DNA of 6,224 nt from Clostridia bacterium (GCA_017547395.1 JAFYPS010000092.1:1-6224); one strand, 5' to 3'. Positions 1-5,749 are shown, counted from the first letter of the stretch. Made by a program: numbers and translations. Notes: generated by a model not told the origin, from the letters alone.

Positions 1-67
1 CGCAAAGAATTATAACAGCGACAATAAGAAAGTCGAGTATGTTAAAACGAATTTTTCTCTTTTCCAT
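1..67 (-). CDS. DUF4330-like membrane-anchored protein, second tandem copy (5' end only)
   Basis: Only the first 22 codons are in the window; the gene runs off the left edge. The reading begins MEKRKIRFNILDFLIVAVII, a short basic cytoplasmic start followed by a hydrophobic segment. It matches the N-terminus of the gene upstream of it (EKRAFRVNFVDVLLTLIIAA) position by position: basic EKR start, then R-x-N, a hydrophobic residue, D, then the membrane helix. The two are therefore probably tandem paralogs. The start is supported by GAGGAG, which overlaps the TGA stop of the preceding gene (78-80) and leaves a 10-base gap, so the two are surely co-transcribed and probably translationally coupled. 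The function is unknown; a single-pass anchored protein with an extracytoplasmic domain is inferred from the paralog. Confidence 0.7.
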   Translation of the reverse strand, partial: MEKRKIRFNILDFLIVAVIILC

Positions 68-77
68 ATTTATCTCC

Positions 78-566
78 TCACTTAATACGCATATCTATAA
101 CGTAGCCTGTAGCACAGAAATTTTTGAGATGTACGCTTACACCTGCGCCAACCGCCATCTTGATGCCGTTAACATAATACATTTCATCGGTGATATAACC
201 GGGAGAAGAAATGCGAACGTTAAGAGTAAAATAGTCAGGATGAGTAGCAAGTACCATCTCTCTTGTCTCCTCATCGTAAACGTCTTTTTCGAAAGGCTCT
301 GTCCATACTGCCTGAACTGTTCCTATATTGAGACGCTTCTGCGCGTCTATAACGTCTTCGCCGACCTGAACCTTACCGTCAAACTCAGGCATAAGTCCAC
401 GGAACGAAAGAGTGTATTCAACGGTAAGCTCCTCTTTTTCAGCAGAAACGTCAATGCCAAAAGCACTGCCTATCATATATGCACCTACTGCCACTATTGC
501 CGCTATAATCAGTGTAAGCAGAACGTCGACAAAATTTACGCGAAATGCTCTTTTTTCACTTGTCAT
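78..566 (-). CDS. DUF4330-like single-pass membrane protein
   Basis: This is a 162-residue protein. It has a short basic N-terminus, one transmembrane helix at about residues 12-34 (FVDVLLTLIIAAIVAVGAYM), and a remaining domain of roughly 120 residues rich in beta-type sequence (LTVEYTLSFRG, YFTLNVRISSPG, YYVNGIKMAVGAGVSVHL). A short basic start followed by N-x-x-D and a helix, with the beta-rich part outside, is what I associate with DUF4330 proteins. That assignment is from memory and was not searched. No catalytic motif is visible and the biochemical role is unknown. The start codon has AAAGGAG at 574-580, 7 bases away, overlapping the TAA stop of the O-antigen-ligase-like gene. It sits between that gene and a tandem copy of itself, so it may belong to an envelope-polymer module and help assemble or anchor the polymer; this last point is inference. 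Confidence 0.75.
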   Translation of the reverse strand: MTSEKRAFRVNFVDVLLTLIIAAIVAVGAYMIGSAFGIDVSAEKEELTVEYTLSFRGLMPEFDGKVQVGEDVIDAQKRLNIGTVQAVWTEPFEKDVYDEETREMVLATHPDYFTLNVRISSPGYITDEMYYVNGIKMAVGAGVSVHLKNFCATGYVIDMRIK

Positions 567-578
567 TTTCTTTCTCCT

Positions 579-2498
579 TTATATTGTTATATCCGCACTG
601 TGTTCTCCGCCCATCATTTTACGGCGACGGCGCATATCAGCATCTATTCTGCGTGCTGCAGCAGAAATGCCGATAACAAGCCAGAACATAAAGAACACAC
701 GGTAATTGTACCAAACGTAATCCGTCATACCTTGCACAAGCGCAGCAAGCGTTCCGCAAAGCGCGCCGCAACCGATGAGCCTTACCTCTTTGTCCTCGCC
801 GTGCTTCGCCAAAGAGAACCCGCTCTGTAAAAAGCATATCAAAAGGGCTGCAAAAATTACAAATCCGAAAATTCCTACTTCTATAAACAACTGAAGGAAC
901 AGGTTGTGCGCGTGAGGCGCCTTTTCAATTCCTGCAAAAGAATAATACGGATAAATACGGTTGAAAGCCTGCTCTCCGACGCCTATTCCGGTAAGCCAGT
1001 AATCAGAGAGCATATTGACAGTTCCGCGCCAGATGTAGACACGGTAGTTTGTAGAAGTATCCGTAAGATTGCCTATGCTTGCAAATCTTGATACGATACT
1101 TTCGGGCAAAAAAGGTATTGCAACAGGCAATGCCAGAACTCCCGCAATGAGAAGTCCCATCGTGCGCCTGTTCCACGTGAGCAAAAATACCACGGACGAG
1201 AAAATAAATCCAAGCCATGCTCCGCGCGCCCACGTATAAACGAGGCAAGCTGCGCCCGCTGCAAAAGACAGAATATAGCCGGGCTTTTTCCACCAGTTTT
1301 TCTCACCTATAATACCCGCAGCAAGAAGAGGAAGTAACAAAATCAGATAAAGACCGAGCATATTGGGGTTCTCAAACGTAGAAACTACGCGTCCCTCAAT
1401 GCTGTCAAACATTGACTGATCTATCCATTCGGCGGATATATCACCTGTAAAGTTCTGATAAAGTCCGTAAGCAGAAACAAGCAAAAGCGAAAAAGAAATT
1501 ATGCCTGCCGAGCGTTTTAGCTCGTCTTTAGAATTAACTATACAAACGGTGAGAAAATATCCGAGCATAAGCACCGTGTATATAGATGCCGCCATAACAG
1601 ACTGCATTCCGCCATAAGAAACGAGTCCGCCAAGAAGCATTACTCCCATAAAGCAAAGCACAAGAACGTCAAGAAATTCAAACTTGAAATATCTCTTTCC
1701 GCGTACAAGCTTGATAATAAAGCAAAAGGCAGTGTATATTGCAAGCAGCGCAAGAATGATGCTCGGATGAGGAAGAACTATCAGAAAAGGAAGAATAAAC
1801 AGCAACAGATGATAGCCGCACTCAGGATGAATAAGCACAACGTATGCCCCGATTATTGCAACCATTCCAAGCAGCAACAGAATAGGATTGATAAAGCAGG
1901 CAAATACGCCGAACACAAGTCCTAAAATAAAAGCTGCGGTTTTTCTTCCGCGCGCTTCGCCATCAACCTTAAAGCTTCGCTCGGAAAATCCGCAAAAGCT
2001 TCGTGCTATTCCGCCAAGCGCAATACTGTCATATACAACTGAACAAAAAGCACGCTTGGAAAACAATAACGGTATGCCGCATAATATAAGCAAAGCAGAA
2101 ACAAGCGTCCCTATAAAGTGTCCGTTGTCTTTCCATGCGAGATACATCAAAAGCTGCGATATTATCGAAAATGCACCCGCAGACATAAGAAATACGCCGA
2201 TAATACGCATTGAAAGACGCGAAAGATATGTCATCATTTTAGATACTGTACGTACGTATACGCTCCGCTCTATGCTTTCGCCAAGTGCACAAACAAGTTT
2301 GCTGCGTTTTCCGCTCTGTGCAGTACCAATCACGCCGTTATCAAACGTTTCGCACATATCGTCATACGAGCCAAACGCGTAACTGTAAACGCCACTGCCG
2401 AGTTTTTTATAAAGATAACTTCCCAACTTATCGAGATTGCGTACTATAAAACTACCCTCGAAAAAGTCGGCAAGCCATTTGAAAAATCCGCCTTTCAT
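579..2498 (-). CDS. O-antigen ligase / polymerase family (Wzy_C-like) polytopic membrane protein
   Basis: This is a 639-residue membrane protein with about a dozen or more hydrophobic segments between residues 98 and 616, after a roughly 95-residue soluble N-terminal part (segments near 98-120, 128-146, 186-208, 228-263, 276-322, 331-347, 381-397, 405-463, 541-557, 600-616). The signature of the O-antigen ligase/Wzy_C family is in the second half: FENPNMLG (375-382), ARGAWLG (424-430), YRVYIW (485-490), GIGVGEQAF (504-512) and PHAHNLFLQ (528-536), followed by E540 and G542. The His in HAHN lies in the large extracytoplasmic loop that carries the key residues in WaaL-type enzymes. Such enzymes transfer or polymerise lipid-linked glycans at the outer face of the membrane. 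In a Gram-positive host the substrate would be a capsular, teichoic or other wall polymer, not LPS; the substrate cannot be read from the sequence. The start overlaps the trmD stop (ATGA) and is preceded by AAAGGAG. The long N-terminal extension is of unknown role. Confidence 0.88.
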   Translation of the reverse strand: MKGGFFKWLADFFEGSFIVRNLDKLGSYLYKKLGSGVYSYAFGSYDDMCETFDNGVIGTAQSGKRSKLVCALGESIERSVYVRTVSKMMTYLSRLSMRIIGVFLMSAGAFSIISQLLMYLAWKDNGHFIGTLVSALLILCGIPLLFSKRAFCSVVYDSIALGGIARSFCGFSERSFKVDGEARGRKTAAFILGLVFGVFACFINPILLLLGMVAIIGAYVVLIHPECGYHLLLFILPFLIVLPHPSIILALLAIYTAFCFIIKLVRGKRYFKFEFLDVLVLCFMGVMLLGGLVSYGGMQSVMAASIYTVLMLGYFLTVCIVNSKDELKRSAGIISFSLLLVSAYGLYQNFTGDISAEWIDQSMFDSIEGRVVSTFENPNMLGLYLILLLPLLAAGIIGEKNWWKKPGYILSFAAGAACLVYTWARGAWLGFIFSSVVFLLTWNRRTMGLLIAGVLALPVAIPFLPESIVSRFASIGNLTDTSTNYRVYIWRGTVNMLSDYWLTGIGVGEQAFNRIYPYYSFAGIEKAPHAHNLFLQLFIEVGIFGFVIFAALLICFLQSGFSLAKHGEDKEVRLIGCGALCGTLAALVQGMTDYVWYNYRVFFMFWLVIGISAAARRIDADMRRRRKMMGGEHSADITI

Positions 2499-3220
2499 TT
2501 ATGCTCCTTTCTGCTTTCGTTTTGCATCGCCCATTTTTCATAAAGGTCAGGGCGATTCTTTTTTGTTATTTCAACAGACTGTTCAAGACGCCATTTATCG
2601 ATATTTTCGTGGTGTCCCGAAATAAGAACATCAGGCACGGTAACACCGTGAAACTCAAACGGTCTTGTATATTGCGAATGCTCTAAAAGTCCGCTCGCAA
2701 TGCTTTCCTTTTCAAAGCACTCGTCGTCCGAAAGTACTCCTTTTACAAGTCTTGCAACAGCATCGACAAGTATACATGCGGGAATCTCGCCACCTGTAAG
2801 AACGTAGTCGCCGATTGAAATCTCTTCGTCTACTATCTCTTCAATTATGCGCGTGTCAACCCCCTCATAGTGTCCGCAAAGAATGACAAGGTTGTCATAC
2901 GCTGCAAGTTCTTTTGCTTTTTCGTGATTAAGTATGCTTCCTCTCGGAGACATATAAACCACACGGCGCTTCACGTCTTCGCTTTGCATATCGCAAACAG
3001 CTTTATAGCAGTTATATATTGGCGGTGCCGCCATAAGCATACCCATTCCCCCGCCGTATGGAGTATCGTCAACCCGACGGTGCTTATCCTCAGAATAGTC
3101 ACGGATATTGTGCGCGTGAACTTCTATTGCACCTCTCTTCTGCGCCCTGCCGATTATGCTCTCACCAAGCACAGTAGTGACAAGGTCGGGAAAAAGCGTC
3201 ATTACGTCAAATCGCATCAT
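2495..3220 (-). CDS. trmD: tRNA (guanine-37-N1)-methyltransferase TrmD
   Basis: This cytoplasmic enzyme methylates N1 of G37, next to the anticodon of a subset of tRNAs, using S-adenosylmethionine, and so prevents +1 frameshifting. It is 241 residues long, slightly shorter than the E. coli enzyme. Recognisable motifs in order are RVDDTPYGGGMGML (49-62), YMSPRG (89-94), LCGHYEGVDTR (114-124) and EISIGDYVLTGGE (133-145), which belong to the trefoil-knot SAM site, then the C-terminal GLLEHSQYTRP (177-187), VPDVLISGHH (195-204) and KWR (209-211). By my alignment Arg157 matches the catalytic Arg154 of E. coli, and Glu172 sits where E. coli has Asp169. Two adjacent ATG codons are possible starts. 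The first is preferred because it overlaps the rimM stop (ATGA) and lies 8 bases from AAGGA. The gene is the second in the rimM operon and is probably translationally coupled to it. Confidence 0.97.
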   Translation of the reverse strand: MMRFDVMTLFPDLVTTVLGESIIGRAQKRGAIEVHAHNIRDYSEDKHRRVDDTPYGGGMGMLMAAPPIYNCYKAVCDMQSEDVKRRVVYMSPRGSILNHEKAKELAAYDNLVILCGHYEGVDTRIIEEIVDEEISIGDYVLTGGEIPACILVDAVARLVKGVLSDDECFEKESIASGLLEHSQYTRPFEFHGVTVPDVLISGHHENIDKWRLEQSVEITKKNRPDLYEKWAMQNESRKEHK

Positions 3221-3720
3221 TCAAACATTCCTTCAATAGCACGTATAGCAATCCCTTTTTCAAGATCAATATTTTTAATGAATTCAGGGACAACGGGGAC
3301 AAGAAACGTCCCATTCTTATTTTTAACTTCATAAAGATCGGTCGCAGCCCCCGAAATCACGTCGGAAAGAGTGCCGTACTCTTCTCCGCTACCTTCTTCG
3401 TAAACAATCAGCCCAATCAGGTCCTGAACAAAGAAGTCTCCCTCTCCGAGCGGCAGATCTTCGCGTGCAGCAAAAAGCACCGTTCCTTTAAGCGCTGCCG
3501 CATCCTCGAGAACGTCTACCCCATCAATAGATGCAAGCACGCGTCCTTTGTAGACGGAAGCCTTTTTTACCGAAACAGGTGTATATACTCCTCCTTTTTC
3601 GGTATAAACTGTCTTAAGCGATGCAAGTACCTCGGGAGTGTCGCACCAGGATTCAATTATAACGTCTCCTTTTACGCCATGCGTATTGGCAATTTTTCCG
3701 CATTCAAGATGTTTTTTCAT
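3217..3720 (-). CDS. rimM: 16S rRNA maturation factor RimM
   Basis: RimM binds ribosomal protein S19 and helps the 30S head mature. The 167 residues have the normal family layout. The N-terminal RimM domain starts with GKIANTHGVKGDV (8-20), the hallmark of the family. A PRC-barrel domain follows from about residue 94 (DFFVQDLIGLIVYEE, GTLSDVISGAATDLYEV) and ends in the conserved FLVPVVPEFIKNIDLEKGI (139-157). The ATG start is supported by AAGGA at 3727-3731, 6 bases away. It is the first gene of the minus-strand operon, just downstream of a good promoter, and its TGA stop overlaps the trmD start. In many bacteria rpsP lies upstream; here the upstream neighbour is the divergent smpB. Confidence 0.96.
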   Translation of the reverse strand: MKKHLECGKIANTHGVKGDVIIESWCDTPEVLASLKTVYTEKGGVYTPVSVKKASVYKGRVLASIDGVDVLEDAAALKGTVLFAAREDLPLGEGDFFVQDLIGLIVYEEGSGEEYGTLSDVISGAATDLYEVKNKNGTFLVPVVPEFIKNIDLEKGIAIRAIEGMFE

Positions 3721-3753
3721 TTTTCATCCTTAAAGTAATATTTTATCTATAAT

Positions 3754-3783
3754 AGTATAACACAGCAAGGTGTATTTTGTAAA
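3754..3783 (-). promoter_or_regulatory. Promoter of the rimM operon
   Basis: Read on the minus strand, TTTACA (3778-3783) and TATACT (3754-3759) are separated by 18 bases. Each differs from the sigma-A consensus at one position. A TG lies one base before the -10 box (TGTTATACT), making it an extended -10. Transcription would begin near 3747, giving a leader of about 27 bases that contains the rimM ribosome binding site. No operator or riboswitch is apparent. Confidence 0.65.
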
Positions 3784-3805
3784 CAACATTTTTACTTCAA
3801 TATAC

Positions 3806-3834
3806 TTGCTTTAGGGATATTTTTATAGTATAAT
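3806..3834 (+). promoter_or_regulatory. Promoter of the smpB-esterase-ssrA unit
   Basis: TTGCTT (3806-3811) and a perfect TATAAT (3829-3834) are separated by exactly 17 bases, a textbook sigma-A spacing. The predicted start is near 3841, only about 20 bases before the smpB start codon, so the leader would consist of little more than the ribosome binding site. This leaves no room for a regulatory leader structure. Confidence 0.75.
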
Positions 3835-3844
3835 ATATACGCCG

Positions 3845-3852
3845 AAAGGAGG
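3845..3852 (+). promoter_or_regulatory. Strong ribosome binding site fixing the GTG start of smpB
   Basis: AAAGGAGG is an eight-base match to the anti-Shine-Dalgarno sequence. It lies 7 bases before GTG at 3860. This decides for the GTG start, since there is no in-frame ATG near the beginning of the conserved SmpB sequence. Confidence 0.85.
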
Positions 3853-3859
3853 AGTTGCT

Positions 3860-4321
3860 GTGACTAAGACTGAAAACAAAATAATTGCTCAGAATAAAAA
3901 AGCGTATCACGACTATTTTGTGCTTGAAAAGTACGAAGCCGGCATTGCTCTTTACGGTACGGAGGTCAAGTCGTTAAGGCTTGGCGCTGTTAATCTCAAG
4001 GACTCGTACTGTGAGGTTAAAAACGGCGAGCTTTTCGCTCTCGGTGTCCATATCAGCCCTTATGAAAAGGGTAACATCTTCAACCGTGAGCCGCTCCGCC
4101 CTAAAAAGTTACTTATGCACAAACGAGAGATAATCCGCCTTTTCTCAAAGGTTAAAGAAGACGGTCTGACACTCATTCCGCTTTCTCTCTATTTTTCCGG
4201 CTCGCACGTTAAGGTTGAAGTCGGTCTGTGCAAGGGTAAAAAACTCTATGACAAGCGCGAAACAGATGCAAAGAAACAAGCATCGCGTGATATTGACCGT
4301 GCAATGAAAGACAGATATTGA
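3860..4321 (+). CDS. smpB: SsrA-binding protein SmpB
   Basis: SmpB binds the tRNA-like domain of tmRNA and delivers it to ribosomes stalled on broken mRNA; its C-terminal tail takes the place of the missing codon-anticodon pairing in the decoding centre. The 153-residue length is normal. Diagnostic motifs are NKKAYHDYF (12-20), GTEVKSLR (33-40), LKDSY (46-50) and GKKLYDKRETDAKK (126-139). A basic tail follows, RDIDRAMKDRY, which is expected to become helical on the ribosome. The start codon is GTG with a strong ribosome binding site. It is the first gene after its own promoter. Its RNA partner ssrA lies 893 bases downstream in the same direction, so both dedicated parts of trans-translation are together, with one hydrolase gene between them. 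Confidence 0.97.
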   Translation: MTKTENKIIAQNKKAYHDYFVLEKYEAGIALYGTEVKSLRLGAVNLKDSYCEVKNGELFALGVHISPYEKGNIFNREPLRPKKLLMHKREIIRLFSKVKEDGLTLIPLSLYFSGSHVKVEVGLCKGKKLYDKRETDAKKQASRDIDRAMKDRY

Positions 4322-4322
4322 T

Positions 4323-5180
4323 ATGATTTACGAAGAAAACAACATTAATCTCGACTATTCGAAAATCGATGCCGAAAAGACAGATTTCCAACCATATATG
4401 CGCGTATACGTCCCAAATACCGAAGGTGACGTAGTAAAATATACCGCAGGTACGCGTCCTACAATCGTTATTCTTCCCGGAGGCGGTTACGGTTTCCGCT
4501 CCGATCGTGAAGGCGAGCCGATTGCAATGAAGTTTCTTGCGCACGGTTATAACGCTTGTATAGTATCCTACAGTGTCAAACCGGCTACGTTTCCCTCCGC
4601 ATTGCTTGAAGCTCTCTCAGCCATAAAGTATATGCGCGAAAACGCCGAGAGGTTTTATGCAGACCCCAACAAGATTTATGTCTGCGGCTTCTCTGCAGGC
4701 GGTCATCTTGCCGCAAGCACCGGTGTTTTTTGGAATGACGAAGTTTCCAAGAAATATTTCGGCGACGTAGAAGCAGTTAAGCCTAACGGCCTTATACTTT
4801 CCTACCCTGTTATTACGTGCGATCCGAAATATGCTCATAACGGCTCTTTCCGTTCTCTCCTCGGTAACAAGGACACTCCTGAAAATCGCGAGTGGCAAAG
4901 CCTTGAAAAACGCGTTACCGAAAGCACACCTCCCGCATTTATATGGACAACAAACGGTGACACACTCGTTCCTTGCGAAAACTCAATTCTTTTCGCGCTT
5001 GCGCTTCGCAGGAACTACGTTTCCGTTGAACTCCACGTTTACGAAAAGACAGAGCACGGTTCTGCAACGGGCGATACAATTACCTGTGAGCGCACTATGC
5101 GTGTACACAACTGGATCGATATGGCGTGCGAATGGTGCGACCGTGAGCGTATGATAATGAAAAGACCTGAAGACAAATAG
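4323..5180 (+). CDS. Alpha/beta-hydrolase fold esterase (acetyl esterase / xylan esterase type)
   Basis: This 285-residue soluble protein has no signal peptide or membrane segment, so it probably acts in the cytoplasm. The fold is shown by the oxyanion-hole motif LPGGGYG (51-57, in place of the HGGG of lipase-type relatives), the strand YNACIVSYSV (76-85), and the nucleophile elbow CGFSAGGHLA (121-130) with Ser124. Asp213 (TNGDTLVP) and His245 (EKTEHGSATG) would complete the catalytic triad. The family removes acetyl or other acyl groups, often from sugars or xylan fragments, but the substrate cannot be read here. The start lies one base after the smpB stop and has no good ribosome binding site of its own (only GAAAGA further up). 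Its translation therefore probably depends on ribosomes finishing smpB. The stop is 33 bases before the tmRNA 5' end. Confidence 0.88.
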   Translation: MIYEENNINLDYSKIDAEKTDFQPYMRVYVPNTEGDVVKYTAGTRPTIVILPGGGYGFRSDREGEPIAMKFLAHGYNACIVSYSVKPATFPSALLEALSAIKYMRENAERFYADPNKIYVCGFSAGGHLAASTGVFWNDEVSKKYFGDVEAVKPNGLILSYPVITCDPKYAHNGSFRSLLGNKDTPENREWQSLEKRVTESTPPAFIWTTNGDTLVPCENSILFALALRRNYVSVELHVYEKTEHGSATGDTITCERTMRVHNWIDMACEWCDRERMIMKRPEDK

Positions 5181-5188
5181 TCACATCT

Positions 5189-5207
5189 GCGGCGGTTCTT
5201 CCGCCGC
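5189..5207 (+). other. GC-rich hairpin between the esterase and the tmRNA 5' end
   Basis: GCGGCGG (5189-5195) and CCGCCGC (5201-5207) form a perfect 7-bp stem with a TTCTT loop. No run of T follows, so it is not a normal intrinsic terminator. It ends 6 bases before the mature tmRNA start. If ssrA is transcribed together with smpB and the esterase, this stem could protect the upstream mRNA 3' end or help position 5' processing of the tmRNA precursor; that role is inferred. I see no convincing separate promoter for ssrA in the 60 bases upstream: TATGAT at 5150-5155 lacks a matching -35 box. Confidence 0.6.
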
Positions 5208-5213
5208 TGCTAT

Positions 5214-5581
5214 GGGGGCGTAAAGGTTTCGACGGGGATTTTGAGGTATGATAAGCGGGTAGAGGTCGGGGATCCTCTTTAAAAGCTCCAAACTTAAAAT
5301 TAAACGCTAACGAAAACGTAGCATTGGCAGCGTAAGCTGTGCCGCTGCTTTTTAAAGCAGCCCGTCAAACCGGAGAGTACCACGGCTTCGGATTTGGCGT
5401 CACTTAGTGGTAAATGTGCACCGCCCGTTTGCTTTTGAAGCGGTCATAAAGAAAAAAGCTACCAATCCGTCTCTCCCGGTCATCGGAGAACGGTGCGGGA
5501 AATAATAAAGGTGTCCTGCACCCGGAGAAAGTTATATCAAGAGGTTTTCGGACGGGGGTTCGATTCCCCCCGCCTCCACCA
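5214..5581 (+). ncRNA. ssrA: Transfer-messenger RNA (tmRNA, ssrA)
   Basis: This is a complete, single-piece tmRNA of 368 nt. It acts as tRNA and mRNA to rescue stalled ribosomes and tag their products for proteolysis. The 5' end GGGGGCG (5214-5220) pairs with CGCCTCC (5571-5577). The third pair is G-U, the alanine identity element, and the sequence is followed by A and an encoded CCA (5579-5581). The conserved GTTTCGACGGGG follows the 5' stem. The T arm is GGGGG (5554-5558), loop TTCGATT, CCCCC (5566-5570). The internal tag reading frame is at 5306-5335, followed by a long GC-rich stretch expected to fold into the pseudoknots, which I did not resolve individually. Its partner gene smpB is upstream on the same strand. 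Confidence 0.98.
5306..5335 (+). other. tmRNA proteolysis tag reading frame
   Basis: Starting at the resume codon GCT, the codons read GCT AAC GAA AAC GTA GCA TTG GCA GCG and then stop TAA (5333-5335). This encodes ANENVALAA. With the alanine carried by tmRNA itself, the full tag is (A)ANENVALAA. The C-terminal ALAA is the conserved part recognised by ClpXP-type proteases. A stem follows the tag (GGCAGC with GCTGTGCC flanking the stop), as is usual. The tag is of the short clostridial type. Confidence 0.93.
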
Positions 5582-5616
5582 AAAGAAAAAGACCGCTTTT
5601 GCGGTCTTTTTCTTTT
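5581..5616 (+). terminator. Intrinsic terminator of ssrA, perfect palindrome, bidirectional
   Basis: The 16 bases 5581-5596 are perfectly complementary to 5601-5616 around a TTTT loop. The core stem is GACCGC/GCGGTC, followed by TTTTTCTTTT on the plus strand. The A tract before the stem gives the same U tract on the minus strand, so it can terminate both ways. It begins at the last base of the tmRNA. Confidence 0.92.
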
Positions 5617-5628
5617 GCGTTGAAAGTG

Positions 5629-5688
5629 GGGCTTATGATGAAGCCCTCTCCATCGCGCAAGCGAGGGATCAGGGCTTGCGATAGCAAG
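5629..5688 (+). other. Cluster of overlapping, partly exclusive hairpins
   Basis: Three stems can be drawn. The first is GGGCTT (5629-5634) with AAGCCC (5641-5646) around ATGATG. The second is AAGCCCT (5641-5647) with AGGGCTT (5671-5677), enclosing TCC-A-TCGC / GCGA-G-GGA around a GCAA tetraloop (5657-5660). The third is CTTGC (5675-5679) with GCAAG (5684-5688) around GATA. The first and second compete for the same AAGCCC strand, and the third competes with the end of the second. No reading frame fits the segment. It lies between the ssrA terminator and the degenerate tmRNA 3' copy. Whether it is an RNA, a repeat element or the arm of an integrated element cannot be told here. Confidence 0.55.
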
Positions 5689-5693
5689 ACGTT

Positions 5694-5718
5694 GGGGTTA
5701 CGATTCCCGCCTCCACCA
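5694..5718 (+). repeat. Degenerate direct repeat of the tmRNA 3' end (possible att site)
   Basis: The segment GGGGTTACGATTCCC followed by GCCTCCACCA repeats the T arm, acceptor strand and CCA of ssrA (5554-5581). The last ten bases are identical. The T loop has one extra A (TTACGATT for TTCGATT) and three C are missing before GCCTCC. A GACG also precedes both copies. There is no 5' half, so it is not a tRNA or tmRNA. The 3' end of ssrA is a known target of site-specific integrases, which leave such a duplication at the far end of the inserted DNA. The copies are 137 bases apart, too close for a complete element between them, so this would be a scar or one end of nested insertions. Confidence 0.6.
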
Positions 5719-5749
5719 TTCAGTTTCGCGCCCAGCGTGAAATAAACAA

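Noticed and set aside
39..830. Long plus-strand open frame (263 codons) across the DUF4330-like gene and the end of the O-antigen-ligase-like gene
   Set aside because: It lies antisense to two well-supported genes, is rich in Cys, His and Arg in a way typical of shadow frames, crosses an operon junction, and has no ribosome binding site.
1888..2382. Plus-strand open frame of 164 codons inside the O-antigen-ligase-like gene
   Set aside because: It is antisense to a gene with clear family motifs and membrane segments; no ribosome binding site and no recognisable domain.
2870..3334. Plus-strand open frame of 154 codons opposite trmD and rimM
   Set aside because: It is antisense to two firmly identified genes and crosses their junction; a shadow frame.
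5150..5155. TATGAT as -10 box of a separate ssrA promoter
   Set aside because: The bases at the expected -35 position (around 5127-5132) do not resemble TTGACA and there is no extended -10, so it is not supported.
5493..5684. Plus-strand open frame of 63 codons starting inside tmRNA
   Set aside because: It runs through the tmRNA 3' domain and the terminator hairpin; its residues are just translated structural RNA and terminator.
5675..5718. Possible tRNA gene ending in CCACCA
   Set aside because: There is a T-arm-like and acceptor-like 3' portion, but no matching 5' acceptor strand or D arm, and the T loop has an extra base. A partial copy of the tmRNA 3' end explains it better.
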